From Methylacidiphilum caldifontis (GTDB lineage: Bacteria; Verrucomicrobiota; Verrucomicrobiia; Methylacidiphilales; CAMAQI01), in contig CAMAQI010000004.1 of NCBI GenBank assembly GCA_945860255.1, positions 1-33,962 of the forward strand: DNA of 33,962 nt. Reading direction: 5' to 3'. Positions within the stretch are counted from its first letter, which is position 1. Each line of letters begins with the position of its first letter. A program made the position numbers and the translations under genes. Positions 7,867 through 13,887 of the stretch are shown piece after piece. Under the pieces are notes generated by a model that was given only the letters and a program-made list of their open reading frames with translations, was not told where the DNA came from and did no database searches.

Positions 7867-8699
7867 TCCGATCTTACTTTGGCATCACTTCCAATCCCTT
7901 TGAAAAGCCCCGTCAACTCTTGGAGCATCAACAGCCGATCTTCGACACGTTGAAAGTCCATTGCCAGCAGGGAGGTTTTTGTCTGATCCTCGGACAACCC
8001 GGCATCGGTAAATCGATCTTGAAAAACCAACTTCAAAATCACGATCCCAAACGGCTTGTCACTCCGACCATTGGTCGGACGTTACACACCTACACCAATA
8101 TCCTTCGTATCCTTTGTCAGTCCTTCGGAATCGAGGATAGCGGCAACGACTTCACTTCAGAAAAAAGGCTCTTGGAGAAAGCCCTCGTCCTGAATCAAGA
8201 CGGCAAGATGCTCGCTCCGATCATTGACGACGCCCATCTGTTGGAGATCCAGGGGTTGAGGAAGTTAAGGCTCCTCTTCGAAGACTTCCCGAAGAATCAT
8301 AATTTGATTTTAATCGGGCAACCCAGTCTAATGACCAATTTGCATTTGACAGTAAATGAGGACATCAAATCCCGGATCACCTTTTCGGTCGTCATTCCGC
8401 GTTTGAACCCCGATCAGATCGAGTCGTTCCTCCTAGGTGAACTTGACTCAGTTGGCCTGCCGCATTCGACGTTTTCGGATGATGCGTTGGGACTCCTGAT
8501 TCGCTCTTCCGATGGTGTCCTACGTCGGGCTCGAAATCTGGCCCTCTCCTGTTTTATCGAAGCCGTCCGAGATCAGACAAAATCGATCGATTTAAAACAG
8601 GTGAATAAAGTTTTGATGCAGCCCCACTGGAGAGCCGATTCCGATCTGCTCTCCTCCCATCCAAACGTCACGCCGAATCATAAAAATAAGATAGGATAA
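7863..8699 (+). CDS. AAA ATPase, transposition regulator of TniB/ExeA type
   Basis: 278 residues. It begins RSYFGITSNPFEKP, the classic ExeA/TniB-type opening. The Walker A motif GQPGIGKS is at 44-51 and Walker B at 119-123 (PIIDD), followed by AHLL. A sensor-like segment LILIGQPSL lies around 148-156, and FDDALGLLIRSSDGVLRRARNLA-type lid helices follow. Such ATPases form filaments on target DNA and activate a partner DDE transposase, selecting targets and giving immunity. Coupling to the transposase by a 4-bp overlap supports this partnership. The C-terminus is short, with no extra recruitment domain visible, so a Tn7-style accessory targeting module is not evident. Confidence 0.85.
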   Translation: MIRSYFGITSNPFEKPRQLLEHQQPIFDTLKVHCQQGGFCLILGQPGIGKSILKNQLQNHDPKRLVTPTIGRTLHTYTNILRILCQSFGIEDSGNDFTSEKRLLEKALVLNQDGKMLAPIIDDAHLLEIQGLRKLRLLFEDFPKNHNLILIGQPSLMTNLHLTVNEDIKSRITFSVVIPRLNPDQIESFLLGELDSVGLPHSTFSDDALGLLIRSSDGVLRRARNLALSCFIEAVRDQTKSIDLKQVNKVLMQPHWRADSDLLSSHPNVTPNHKNKIG

Positions 8700-8701
8700 A
8701 T

Positions 8702-8761
8702 AAAAAACGCCTTGGATCCGGTACCGCACGTGCGGGACGGAACCAAGGCGTTCAATTTTTT
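8702..8761 (+). terminator. Rho-independent terminator after the transposon genes
   Basis: AACGCCTTGG (8706-8715) pairs perfectly with CCAAGGCGTT (8743-8752), and the inner arms GGTACCGCAC/GTGCGGGAC extend the stem imperfectly. TTCAATTTTTT follows on the plus strand and A6 precedes the stem, so it may work in both directions. It begins right after the ATPase stop. Confidence 0.8.
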
Positions 8762-8838
8762 ACGATCAGAAAGTTGAAAAAAAGACCGATTAAAACTTCA
8801 ACTACTCATAGGCAAAAATACCAACCGGATCATAATCC

Positions 8839-8934
8839 TTAAAAACTGTACGACACGGTTGGGAAAAACTTACCGTCTCAAATATGGAAACACTCAAAAA
8901 CGCTACGATCTAAATTTTGAAAAACGCTACTATG
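8839..8934 (-). repeat. Three direct repeats at the right transposon end
   Basis: TTAAAAACTGTACGACA (8839-8855), TCAAAAACGCTACGATC (8894-8910) and TGAAAAACGCTACTATG (8918-8934) share AAAAACNSTACNA. The array of similar sites next to one end is typical of TnsB/TniA binding sites. The 8762-8838 stretch between them and the terminator shows nothing else. Confidence 0.6.
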
Positions 8935-9152
8935 CTAAATAAATTTTTCACACCTGAATAAGCCACCACGGGATCACCAGACTTAGGATCTGGAGTAGGT
9001 GGAGGATTAGTGGGAGGGGTTGGTTGAGGAGTAGGGCCACCGCCGCCGCTCGTTCCGCCCCCCTGACCGTTTCCACATTGAGCCAAGGAAAAGTCTGCGC
9101 CCACGAAAAAAACCAATAATGCCAATAATATCAATCTCTTTATATTTTTCAT
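8910..9152 (-). pseudogene. 5' part of the interrupted rhs gene: signal peptide and Pro/Gly linker
   Basis: An 80-codon frame starts at ATG 9152. Residues 1-24 form a typical Sec signal (MKNIKRLILLALLVFFVG..., likely cut near SLA-Q). A Gly stretch and a Thr/Pro linker follow (about 27-56), then SGDPVVAYSG (58-67). GDPV...G is the usual entry to RHS proteins. After codon 66 the frame enters the transposon and ends 14 codons later. Joined through the duplicated TTCAGG to the sequence from 5697 down, it reads GDPVVAYSGNEFREIEELPL and continues in frame into the large RHS frame. The precursor would have been exported by Sec. The gene starts 24 bases after the upstream membrane protein gene, so the two probably formed one operon. 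Confidence 0.85.
8953..8958. repeat. Right copy of the transposon target duplication, CCTGAA
   Basis: It matches 5698-5703 and lies directly outside the ...TTTTTCACA end. On the minus strand it is TTCAGG within codons 65-67 of the rhs 5' part. Confidence 0.85.
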
Positions 9153-9176
9153 AAATTTTCCAATCTTTGTTTTAAA

Positions 9177-9827
9177 CTATGATCCCTTGCGACTCTGCAT
9201 CTCTGGTCCTACCCAAAAATCGAGTCGTTTCTCGTCAAACCCTTTTCGTACCGTTACCCGATAAATTCCATCGCTTTGCGCTGTTTTAAAATCAAAGCCA
9301 ATTTGCCTCGATGCATCGAGTTTCCCTTGAGCAACGATCTCTCCTTGATTGAGATGTCCCCCATCCTCAGCCTGGATCACTATGGGATCTTCGGGAGTTC
9401 CCTCCGGATAGGAAACGACGATTTTTACTGTTTCATTCACTCCCAATAAAATCCGTGGAAAATAGCCAATTTCGTTGGGGTTTAAGGCGAACTCCTTGCC
9501 TTTTACAATCACTGTCGCCAATGCTGGGGTTCCCCCAATCTCGGAGGTCGCTGCCGCTCCGGTTCCCGTCGGAAGCGTGGAGATTGTTGAGGATCGGAAT
9601 AAATTCGCTTTGGACGCTGGTGTCGTTTGAGGGGATTGCGTCGATTGTGGGGTTACTGAAGCGCTTAGTGAAGAATCAGTAGCGGTTGGGCTTGAAGATT
9701 GTTTTTCGACCGTCGATGCGTTTGATGACATCGGCTGATTTGAGTGGGATCGAAAGAAGAAAACGGAAAGCAATCCCACGCTAAAGAGCGAGACGGCACT
9801 TAAAACTACTATTTTCCTCTTATTCAT
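9177..9827 (-). CDS. Membrane-anchored protein with Ser/Thr-Pro linker and C-terminal beta domain
   Basis: No family recognised. 216 residues from ATG 9827 (MNKRKIVVLSAVSLF...). The frame is open further upstream, but that part reads through the G14 tract and has no protein character. Seen: a positively charged start, one hydrophobic segment at about 5-25 without a lipobox, a Ser/Thr/Pro-rich spacer to about residue 105, then an apparently beta-rich domain (ATVIVKGKEFALNP, ETVKIVVSYPEG, GIYRVTVRKGF). Most of it would be outside the cytoplasmic membrane. It precedes rhs by 24 bases on the same strand, so it may assist export, folding or display of the RHS protein; this is inference from context. 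Confidence 0.6.
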   Translation of the reverse strand: MNKRKIVVLSAVSLFSVGLLSVFFFRSHSNQPMSSNASTVEKQSSSPTATDSSLSASVTPQSTQSPQTTPASKANLFRSSTISTLPTGTGAAATSEIGGTPALATVIVKGKEFALNPNEIGYFPRILLGVNETVKIVVSYPEGTPEDPIVIQAEDGGHLNQGEIVAQGKLDASRQIGFDFKTAQSDGIYRVTVRKGFDEKRLDFWVGPEMQSRKGS

Positions 9828-9845
9828 GCCGAGGAAATACCCTAA

Positions 9846-9859
9846 GGGGGGGGGGGGGG
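9846..9859 (-). repeat. Homopolymer of 14 C (G14 on the plus strand) in the leader of the rhs operon
   Basis: Fourteen identical bases lie 18 bases upstream of ATG 9827. Tracts of this length slip during replication. The position between a possible promoter and the start codon is the classic location for phase-variable expression. The exact count could be affected by sequencing error. Confidence 0.8.
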
Positions 9860-10021
9860 CGTCAATTAAAATTGAAAATAATTTTGCAACTTTTGCGTGA
9901 CGGTCTGTGACGGTTAGGCGCAATAGCCTCATAGCAAATGAGCGGAGGCTCTCCAATTTCTTTCCCAAATTAATTTCGTTATCGCGCAGGGAGTGCGTGG
10001 AAATGTTTAAATGGTTTCTCC
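9860..10021 (-). promoter_or_regulatory. Upstream region of the rhs operon
   Basis: 162 bases without a gene. On the minus strand an A/T-rich stretch (TTGCAAAATTATTTTCAATTTTAAT, 9891-9867 in two parts) lies just before the C14 tract and could hold a promoter, but no hexamer pair has good spacing. A GTGACGGT repeat (9897-9915) stands further upstream. Confidence 0.3.
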
Positions 10022-11221
10022 TTAAAGGCCCCTCATTGAACTCGCCACGGCGGTTCCGGCGGCATAGCCGGAGGCCCAAGCCCATTGAAAATTGTAGCCG
10101 CCGAGATGCCCGGTGACATCTAATGCCTCACCTATAAAATAGAGTCCGGGAACCGTTCGACTCTCCATCGTTTTTGAGGAGATCGCCACGGTATCAATTC
10201 CCCCTACGGTCACTTCTGCTTTAGGATAGCCTTCGGTTCCGCTCGGGATCAATTTCCAATGATTCAGTTCTGTCCCAATTTCTCGAAGTCGACGACTGCC
10301 AATCTGCCCCATCGGAGCGGTTATCTTCAGTCGTTCTACCCAAGCCTTAGCTAATCGAGCCGGTAACTGACTCCCCAGGACGGTCGAGAGTTGTGTTCGC
10401 TCTTGCTGTTTTTCCGCTAACCACTCGGCGGCATTCAGCCCTGGGAGGAGATCGATTTCAATTTCCTCTCCCGGTTTTGCATAGGAGGAGATTTGCAAAG
10501 CGGCAGGTCCGCTAAGTCCCCGATGGGTGAAAAGCAGGTCATCCAAGAAAAACTGTTTCCCGTGCGAGATTTTAACGGGAAGTGATAATCCGGAAAGGTC
10601 GCACATCAACCGTAATTCCGGATCGGAGAAGGTGAGGGGAACTAAACCAGGAGCTGTGGTCGTTAAGGGAATTCCAAATTGTCGAGCGATTCGATAAGCA
10701 AAATCGGTCGCTCCCAATTTCGGAAAGGAGAGGGCTCCTGTGGCAATGACCAATGATTTTGCACGGTAAAGCCCTTGAGAGGTGCGAACCTCAAAACAGT
10801 CTTTTTTTTCAACCACTTCGACTGTGACACCACATTTAATGTTAACTTTCGCCGTGGCGCATTCCGACAAAAGAAGATCGACAATTTTCCGGGAGTTATC
10901 ATCGCAGAACTGTTGTCCTAGTTTTTTTTCATAATAGGCGATCTGATGTTTATTCACTAAAGAGATAAAGTCGGTCGGTCGATAACGGGCGAGTGCCGAC
11001 TTACAGAAATTAGGACTGGAGGAGAGATAGTTTTTCGGCCCTGCTCCAAGATTTGTAAAGTTACAGCGTCCCCCTCCTGAGATGAGAATCTTCATTCCCA
11101 CTCGGTCATTTCGTTCGAGAACGATCACCGATGAGCCCAGTCCCCCGGCCACCGAGGCACAGAAGAGCCCCGCAGCTCCCGCACCGATGACGAGCAGATC
11201 AGATTCTTGAATCAAGGACAT
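10022..11221 (-). CDS. FAD-dependent oxidoreductase, HI0933/YhiN family
   Basis: 399 residues from ATG 11221. A longer frame exists, but the dinucleotide-binding strand begins at residue 8 of this start, as in relatives. Motifs: VIGAGAAGLFCA (GxGxxG, 9-14) and the ERND FAD-ribose contact, then ISGGGRCNFTN, the family hallmark, near residue 50. SLVIATGALSFPKLGATDFAY is the second nucleotide-binding stretch. The C-terminal YFIGEALDVTGHLGGYNFQWAWASGY closes the FAD site. The length (~400) is normal. Family members are conserved but mostly uncharacterised flavoproteins; BaiN-type relatives reduce bile-acid intermediates. The start lies 14 bases after the BrnA-like gene's stop, so it may be co-transcribed with it. 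Substrate unknown. Confidence 0.88.
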   Translation of the reverse strand: MSLIQESDLLVIGAGAAGLFCASVAGGLGSSVIVLERNDRVGMKILISGGGRCNFTNLGAGPKNYLSSSPNFCKSALARYRPTDFISLVNKHQIAYYEKKLGQQFCDDNSRKIVDLLLSECATAKVNIKCGVTVEVVEKKDCFEVRTSQGLYRAKSLVIATGALSFPKLGATDFAYRIARQFGIPLTTTAPGLVPLTFSDPELRLMCDLSGLSLPVKISHGKQFFLDDLLFTHRGLSGPAALQISSYAKPGEEIEIDLLPGLNAAEWLAEKQQERTQLSTVLGSQLPARLAKAWVERLKITAPMGQIGSRRLREIGTELNHWKLIPSGTEGYPKAEVTVGGIDTVAISSKTMESRTVPGLYFIGEALDVTGHLGGYNFQWAWASGYAAGTAVASSMRGL

Positions 11222-11235
11222 TTTCTTGATTTGCT

Positions 11236-11463
11236 TTAAGCGGCCGATTCTTTGAGTCGATCTGCGATCCAAACTTTAATAATCGACTGTCGGGTCACCC
11301 CCAGCTTATGCGCCTCTTTATCTAGGGAGTGGATCATCCAAATAGGAAAGTCGACATTGACCCGCTTAGGAATTTGATCCGGTCTTCTCATTTTTGATAA
11401 ATGAAGATGCGACTTAATATTTTCATTATTATCAAATTTTGTATCAAGGTCTTTAGCTTTCAT
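11236..11463 (-). CDS. brnA: BrnA-type antitoxin (CopG-like ribbon-helix-helix)
   Basis: 75 residues from ATG 11463, overlapping the end of the brnT frame by 11 bases. The C-terminal half, PKRVNVDFPIWMIHSLDKEAH... then VTRQSIIKVWIADRL, is a ribbon-helix-helix of the BrnA/CopG type: a short beta strand (RVNVDF) followed by two helices. The N-terminal half is charged and probably binds and neutralises the toxin. Family knowledge: BrnA represses its own operon and blocks the BrnT RNase. A perfect inverted repeat upstream of brnT is a likely operator. The reading frame is intact although the toxin gene in front of it is broken. Confidence 0.75.
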   Translation of the reverse strand: MKAKDLDTKFDNNENIKSHLHLSKMRRPDQIPKRVNVDFPIWMIHSLDKEAHKLGVTRQSIIKVWIADRLKESAA

Positions 11464-11713
11464 ATAGTTCGACTTCCTCTTTTCTTGAGCGGCGACAAGA
11501 AATAATCCGTATCTTTTCACCACGATACGTGATAATTGCCGACCAATGTTTTTCTTTTATTTTCCCAACGATTAAAATTCTCGGTTCATCCTCCGTTTTT
11601 GCCGGGATTTCAATTCGATTTCCATCAAGCCATAGCCTTTACGCTTCGACGAAATGAATTCCATGTTTAGTCCTGTTTATTTGGCTCTTCTTTTCGTCAA
11701 ACTCAAATTCCAT
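11453..11713 (-). pseudogene. brnT: brnT-like ribonuclease toxin gene with a premature stop
   Basis: Read from ATG 11713 the frame encodes MEFEFDEKKSQINRTKHGI..., then TAA at codon 25 (11641-11639), then RLWLDGNRIEIPAKTEDEPR..., GKIKEKHWSAIITYRGEKIR and IISCRRSRKEEVELYES, ending at 11453. This is the complete ~86-residue BrnT architecture (FEFDEKKS...KHGI, W...ITYRGxxIRIIS.RRSRKxE). Relatives usually have Gln or a similar residue at the stop position, so CAA to TAA is the simplest explanation. No frameshift is needed: both halves are in one frame. No obvious internal start would rescue an active protein, because the N-terminal strand would be missing. BrnT is an mRNA-cleaving RelE-fold toxin. 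Confidence 0.8.
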
Positions 11714-11736
11714 AATGGTATAATTAATATACCATT
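11714..11736. promoter_or_regulatory. Inverted repeat, candidate BrnA operator and promoter
   Basis: AATGGTATA (11714-11722) and TATACCATT (11728-11736) form a perfect 9-bp inverted repeat around ATTAA. It touches the brnT start codon and contains TATA-rich sequence suitable for a -10 element. Autoregulation by a ribbon-helix-helix antitoxin is typical of this family. Binding here is inferred. Confidence 0.6.
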
Positions 11737-11755
11737 TCCTTAAATGATGTCTAAT

Positions 11756-12718
11756 TTATTTTCTTCTCAATAATGTTCCGGCACGAGTGAAATGACCCTC
11801 TTCAAATCCGATCGCTTTTTTAATCTGATAGTCTCTCTCCAAGGAATTCCCGGTTTTTGCAATCTCTCGATGCTGCTCGCCATCGATCAATCCCCAAACC
11901 CGAGGCCAGATCGCTTGGATCGGCACCGGATAATCACTCCCATGCACAAAGCGTTCACGAAATTCCGATTTTAAAATTCGTCGATAGGCACTGGATCGCC
12001 ACGGTAGATTGAAGGCACTGGTGTCGCCATAAAGGTTCGGATATTTCTCCATCATTCGGAAAAGAGTCGTTAATCCATCCTCATCCCAAGGGGCATTCTT
12101 CGCCGCCGAATGAGCGGCGATCACGGTGACCCCGCATTCGAGAGGAAGCTCTAAGCTGCGGGGATCTTCCCACGCTTTATTCATCACCGGAAGGGTATGC
12201 TCGCTCCCGGTATGCGGGAGAAAAGGAATGCCCGCCTCCGATAAATGGCTCCAAAATTTGGTCAGCTTACGATCACTACAATTTACATTATGAACATTCG
12301 GAAGCAGTTTTAATAATGCCGCCCCTCCCTCGATACATTTCTCCAGTTCCTCTAAAGCATCTCTTCGATGCGGATGAATCGAGACTGCAGGGATCAACTC
12401 AGGATGAAGTTTTGCCAGTTTTAAAACATGCTCATTGGGAATATGAAAGACCCCTTGATTCTCATGAACATTTCCCTGTTCATCATAGATATCATCCATC
12501 GCTAAGATCACCGCTGCATCCATGGAGGATTCTCTTACATCAAGGAGTAATTTTTGCAGGAAAATCTCATCAAGATCTCCCTTGAGCGATCCTGCGGGAA
12601 GTCCCAATTGATGAAGCATGTATTGATAGAGATAGATATGGATTCCCCGGGGACGAAGCCAGGCCCCATTTCCTGAGGAACCATTTCCGACGAGATGCAC
12701 ATGAAGATCAATTTTCAT
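11756..12718 (-). CDS. Metal-dependent amidohydrolase (amidohydrolase-2 / PF04909-like)
   Basis: 320 residues. The N-terminus has the metal-binding HxH (MKIDLHVHLVG, H6 and H8). Further likely metal or active-site positions are His in FLPHTGSEHT, His in VIAAHSAAKN and Asp in RFVHGSDYPVP, the usual order of the TIM-barrel amidohydrolase fold. A lysine in GAALLKLLPN may be in the active site. Relatives hydrolyse or decarboxylate small organic acids, so the substrate cannot be predicted. The gene starts 11 bases after the jetD stop on the same strand, so it may be read from the Wadjet transcript, but the family has no known link to defence. The length is normal and the frame intact. Confidence 0.8.
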   Translation of the reverse strand: MKIDLHVHLVGNGSSGNGAWLRPRGIHIYLYQYMLHQLGLPAGSLKGDLDEIFLQKLLLDVRESSMDAAVILAMDDIYDEQGNVHENQGVFHIPNEHVLKLAKLHPELIPAVSIHPHRRDALEELEKCIEGGAALLKLLPNVHNVNCSDRKLTKFWSHLSEAGIPFLPHTGSEHTLPVMNKAWEDPRSLELPLECGVTVIAAHSAAKNAPWDEDGLTTLFRMMEKYPNLYGDTSAFNLPWRSSAYRRILKSEFRERFVHGSDYPVPIQAIWPRVWGLIDGEQHREIAKTGNSLERDYQIKKAIGFEEGHFTRAGTLLRRK

Positions 12719-12729
12719 CAGTCACCAGT

Positions 12730-13851
12730 CTATCGAGAATCATACTCCACGTCCTCTCTTTTAAGCGGGGAGAGACTTGAGATAAACTCCCAGCCGATAC
12801 TCTCTTGAGCTAAACGATTTCCTGACTTGATTAAGCCTTCCACTTGATCCTCAAAGGGGTGAATCCAATCGTAAAACGAGGGGGGAGGCAGACCGTCACT
12901 ACTTCTCCAAGGTTGAGGACACTTTCTCCCATTTTGAAGGAGTTGCCTGTAGCTCCAAAGATGCGGCTTGATAATCGGAAGACCCAGATCTCCTGCAAAC
13001 CGTGAGGCTTCTTGAGGAATAACAAGACCCTGTCGATCAAGATCTCCAAAATAGAGCACTTCCCTCGCTCCGTGAAGCTCTTGAAAAAGATCCGAAAGTG
13101 AGCGAACCCCTTCGATGAAACGGTTTCCCTCTCCATAAACAACGGCACTAAACAAAGCCATCTCTTGATTCCACCGGACATAAGATTGCCAAGTAGCCGC
13201 ATTTTCAAGAACGATCACCGGTCGCTCGTTGGCTTGAAGAGGCCCCCGCTTCCAAGCAAGTGGAGAACCGATGATTTGGCAACAGAGATCCCGTTCTAAT
13301 TGCAGGCGATCGATTTTAAATAAAGAGGAGAGACTCAGAAGGTCGAGACGCTTTTCATCTCCAAAAAGTTGTAGGGAACGTTCCTTTATCGGAACCATTG
13401 GAGTCGTCGATTTCCTATTTTTAAGAAATTGATCAATTTGTTTAAGCTCTTCAAATGGGAGGTTCAAGCGGCTTTCAGGAATGAATTGAAGCGTATGGTG
13501 CCACGGAAAATCTTGAATTTGACGACTCTCCTCATGAGATGGGGGAATGAATTTAAAGATTGTTTTCCACCGCTCCTCTTCAGCAAGTGGCAGGATGACC
13601 CGATCGATCAAGTGGGGGCGATGAGCGATTGTCTTGAGGCATACCCACTGATTCGCTTCGAGCTGTCGCAACTCTCGCTCGGCATCTCCCCGTTCAATCC
13701 CACTTTGAAGACCAAGGGCCTCTAAAAATTCCTCCCAATTTCGAGAAAAGGGACGTTGTGCGATTTCACTACGAGACCCCCTATTTTTAATCCAGGCCGC
13801 AAATAGAGCTCGTCCAATAATGAATTCCGTCGGATTGAAGGAAGAAGACAT
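12730..13851 (-). CDS. jetD: Wadjet nuclease subunit JetD (DUF2220/Toprim)
   Basis: 373 residues. The N-terminal half is a helical arm domain. The C-terminal half is a Toprim-like nuclease: Glu216 in VIVLENAATW and Asp270/Asp272 in VLYFGDLDRQGL are the conserved acidic residues, followed by the QESIGWEF end motif. In Wadjet, JetD is related to topoisomerase VI and cuts plasmid DNA after the JetABC SMC complex has extruded loops in a small circle. It lies 36 bases after jetC as the last operon member, the canonical order. All recognisable catalytic residues are present, so it looks active. No clear ribosome binding site stands before ATG 13851. Confidence 0.85.
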   Translation of the reverse strand: MSSSFNPTEFIIGRALFAAWIKNRGSRSEIAQRPFSRNWEEFLEALGLQSGIERGDAERELRQLEANQWVCLKTIAHRPHLIDRVILPLAEEERWKTIFKFIPPSHEESRQIQDFPWHHTLQFIPESRLNLPFEELKQIDQFLKNRKSTTPMVPIKERSLQLFGDEKRLDLLSLSSLFKIDRLQLERDLCCQIIGSPLAWKRGPLQANERPVIVLENAATWQSYVRWNQEMALFSAVVYGEGNRFIEGVRSLSDLFQELHGAREVLYFGDLDRQGLVIPQEASRFAGDLGLPIIKPHLWSYRQLLQNGRKCPQPWRSSDGLPPPSFYDWIHPFEDQVEGLIKSGNRLAQESIGWEFISSLSPLKREDVEYDSR

Positions 13852-13887
13852 AAGAAGAATATCGAAGGCAAAATCGTTATCGAGAAT

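Larger units (their letters stand above)
5704..8952 (+). mobile_element. 3,249-bp three-gene DDE transposon with an AAA ATPase, inserted in rhs
   Basis: The boundaries come from the sequence: 5'-TGTTATTTCC at 5704, TTTTTCACA-3' ending at 8952, and CCTGAA duplicated outside both ends. Joining the flanks through one CCTGAA copy restores the rhs frame exactly. Cargo on the plus strand: zinc-ribbon protein (5968-6525), DD35E transposase (6628-7866) and TniB/ExeA-like ATPase (7863-8699), then a hairpin terminator. Repeated sites near the ends (8839-8934 and 5721-5740) look like transposase-binding sites of Tn7/Mu/Tn5053-type elements. It carries no passenger genes. I cannot assign it to a named IS or Tn family from memory. 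Confidence 0.85.

Noticed and set aside
9828..10085. Upstream extension of the membrane protein at 9177-9827 to a 302-codon frame
   Set aside because: It reads through the C14 tract, overlaps the flavoprotein gene on the same strand and lacks protein-like character. The signal-anchor begins naturally at 9827.
12730..12755. Amidohydrolase as a sixth Wadjet component because of the 11-bp gap to jetD
   Set aside because: The family has no known defence role and genes are tightly packed here. Spacing alone is not enough.
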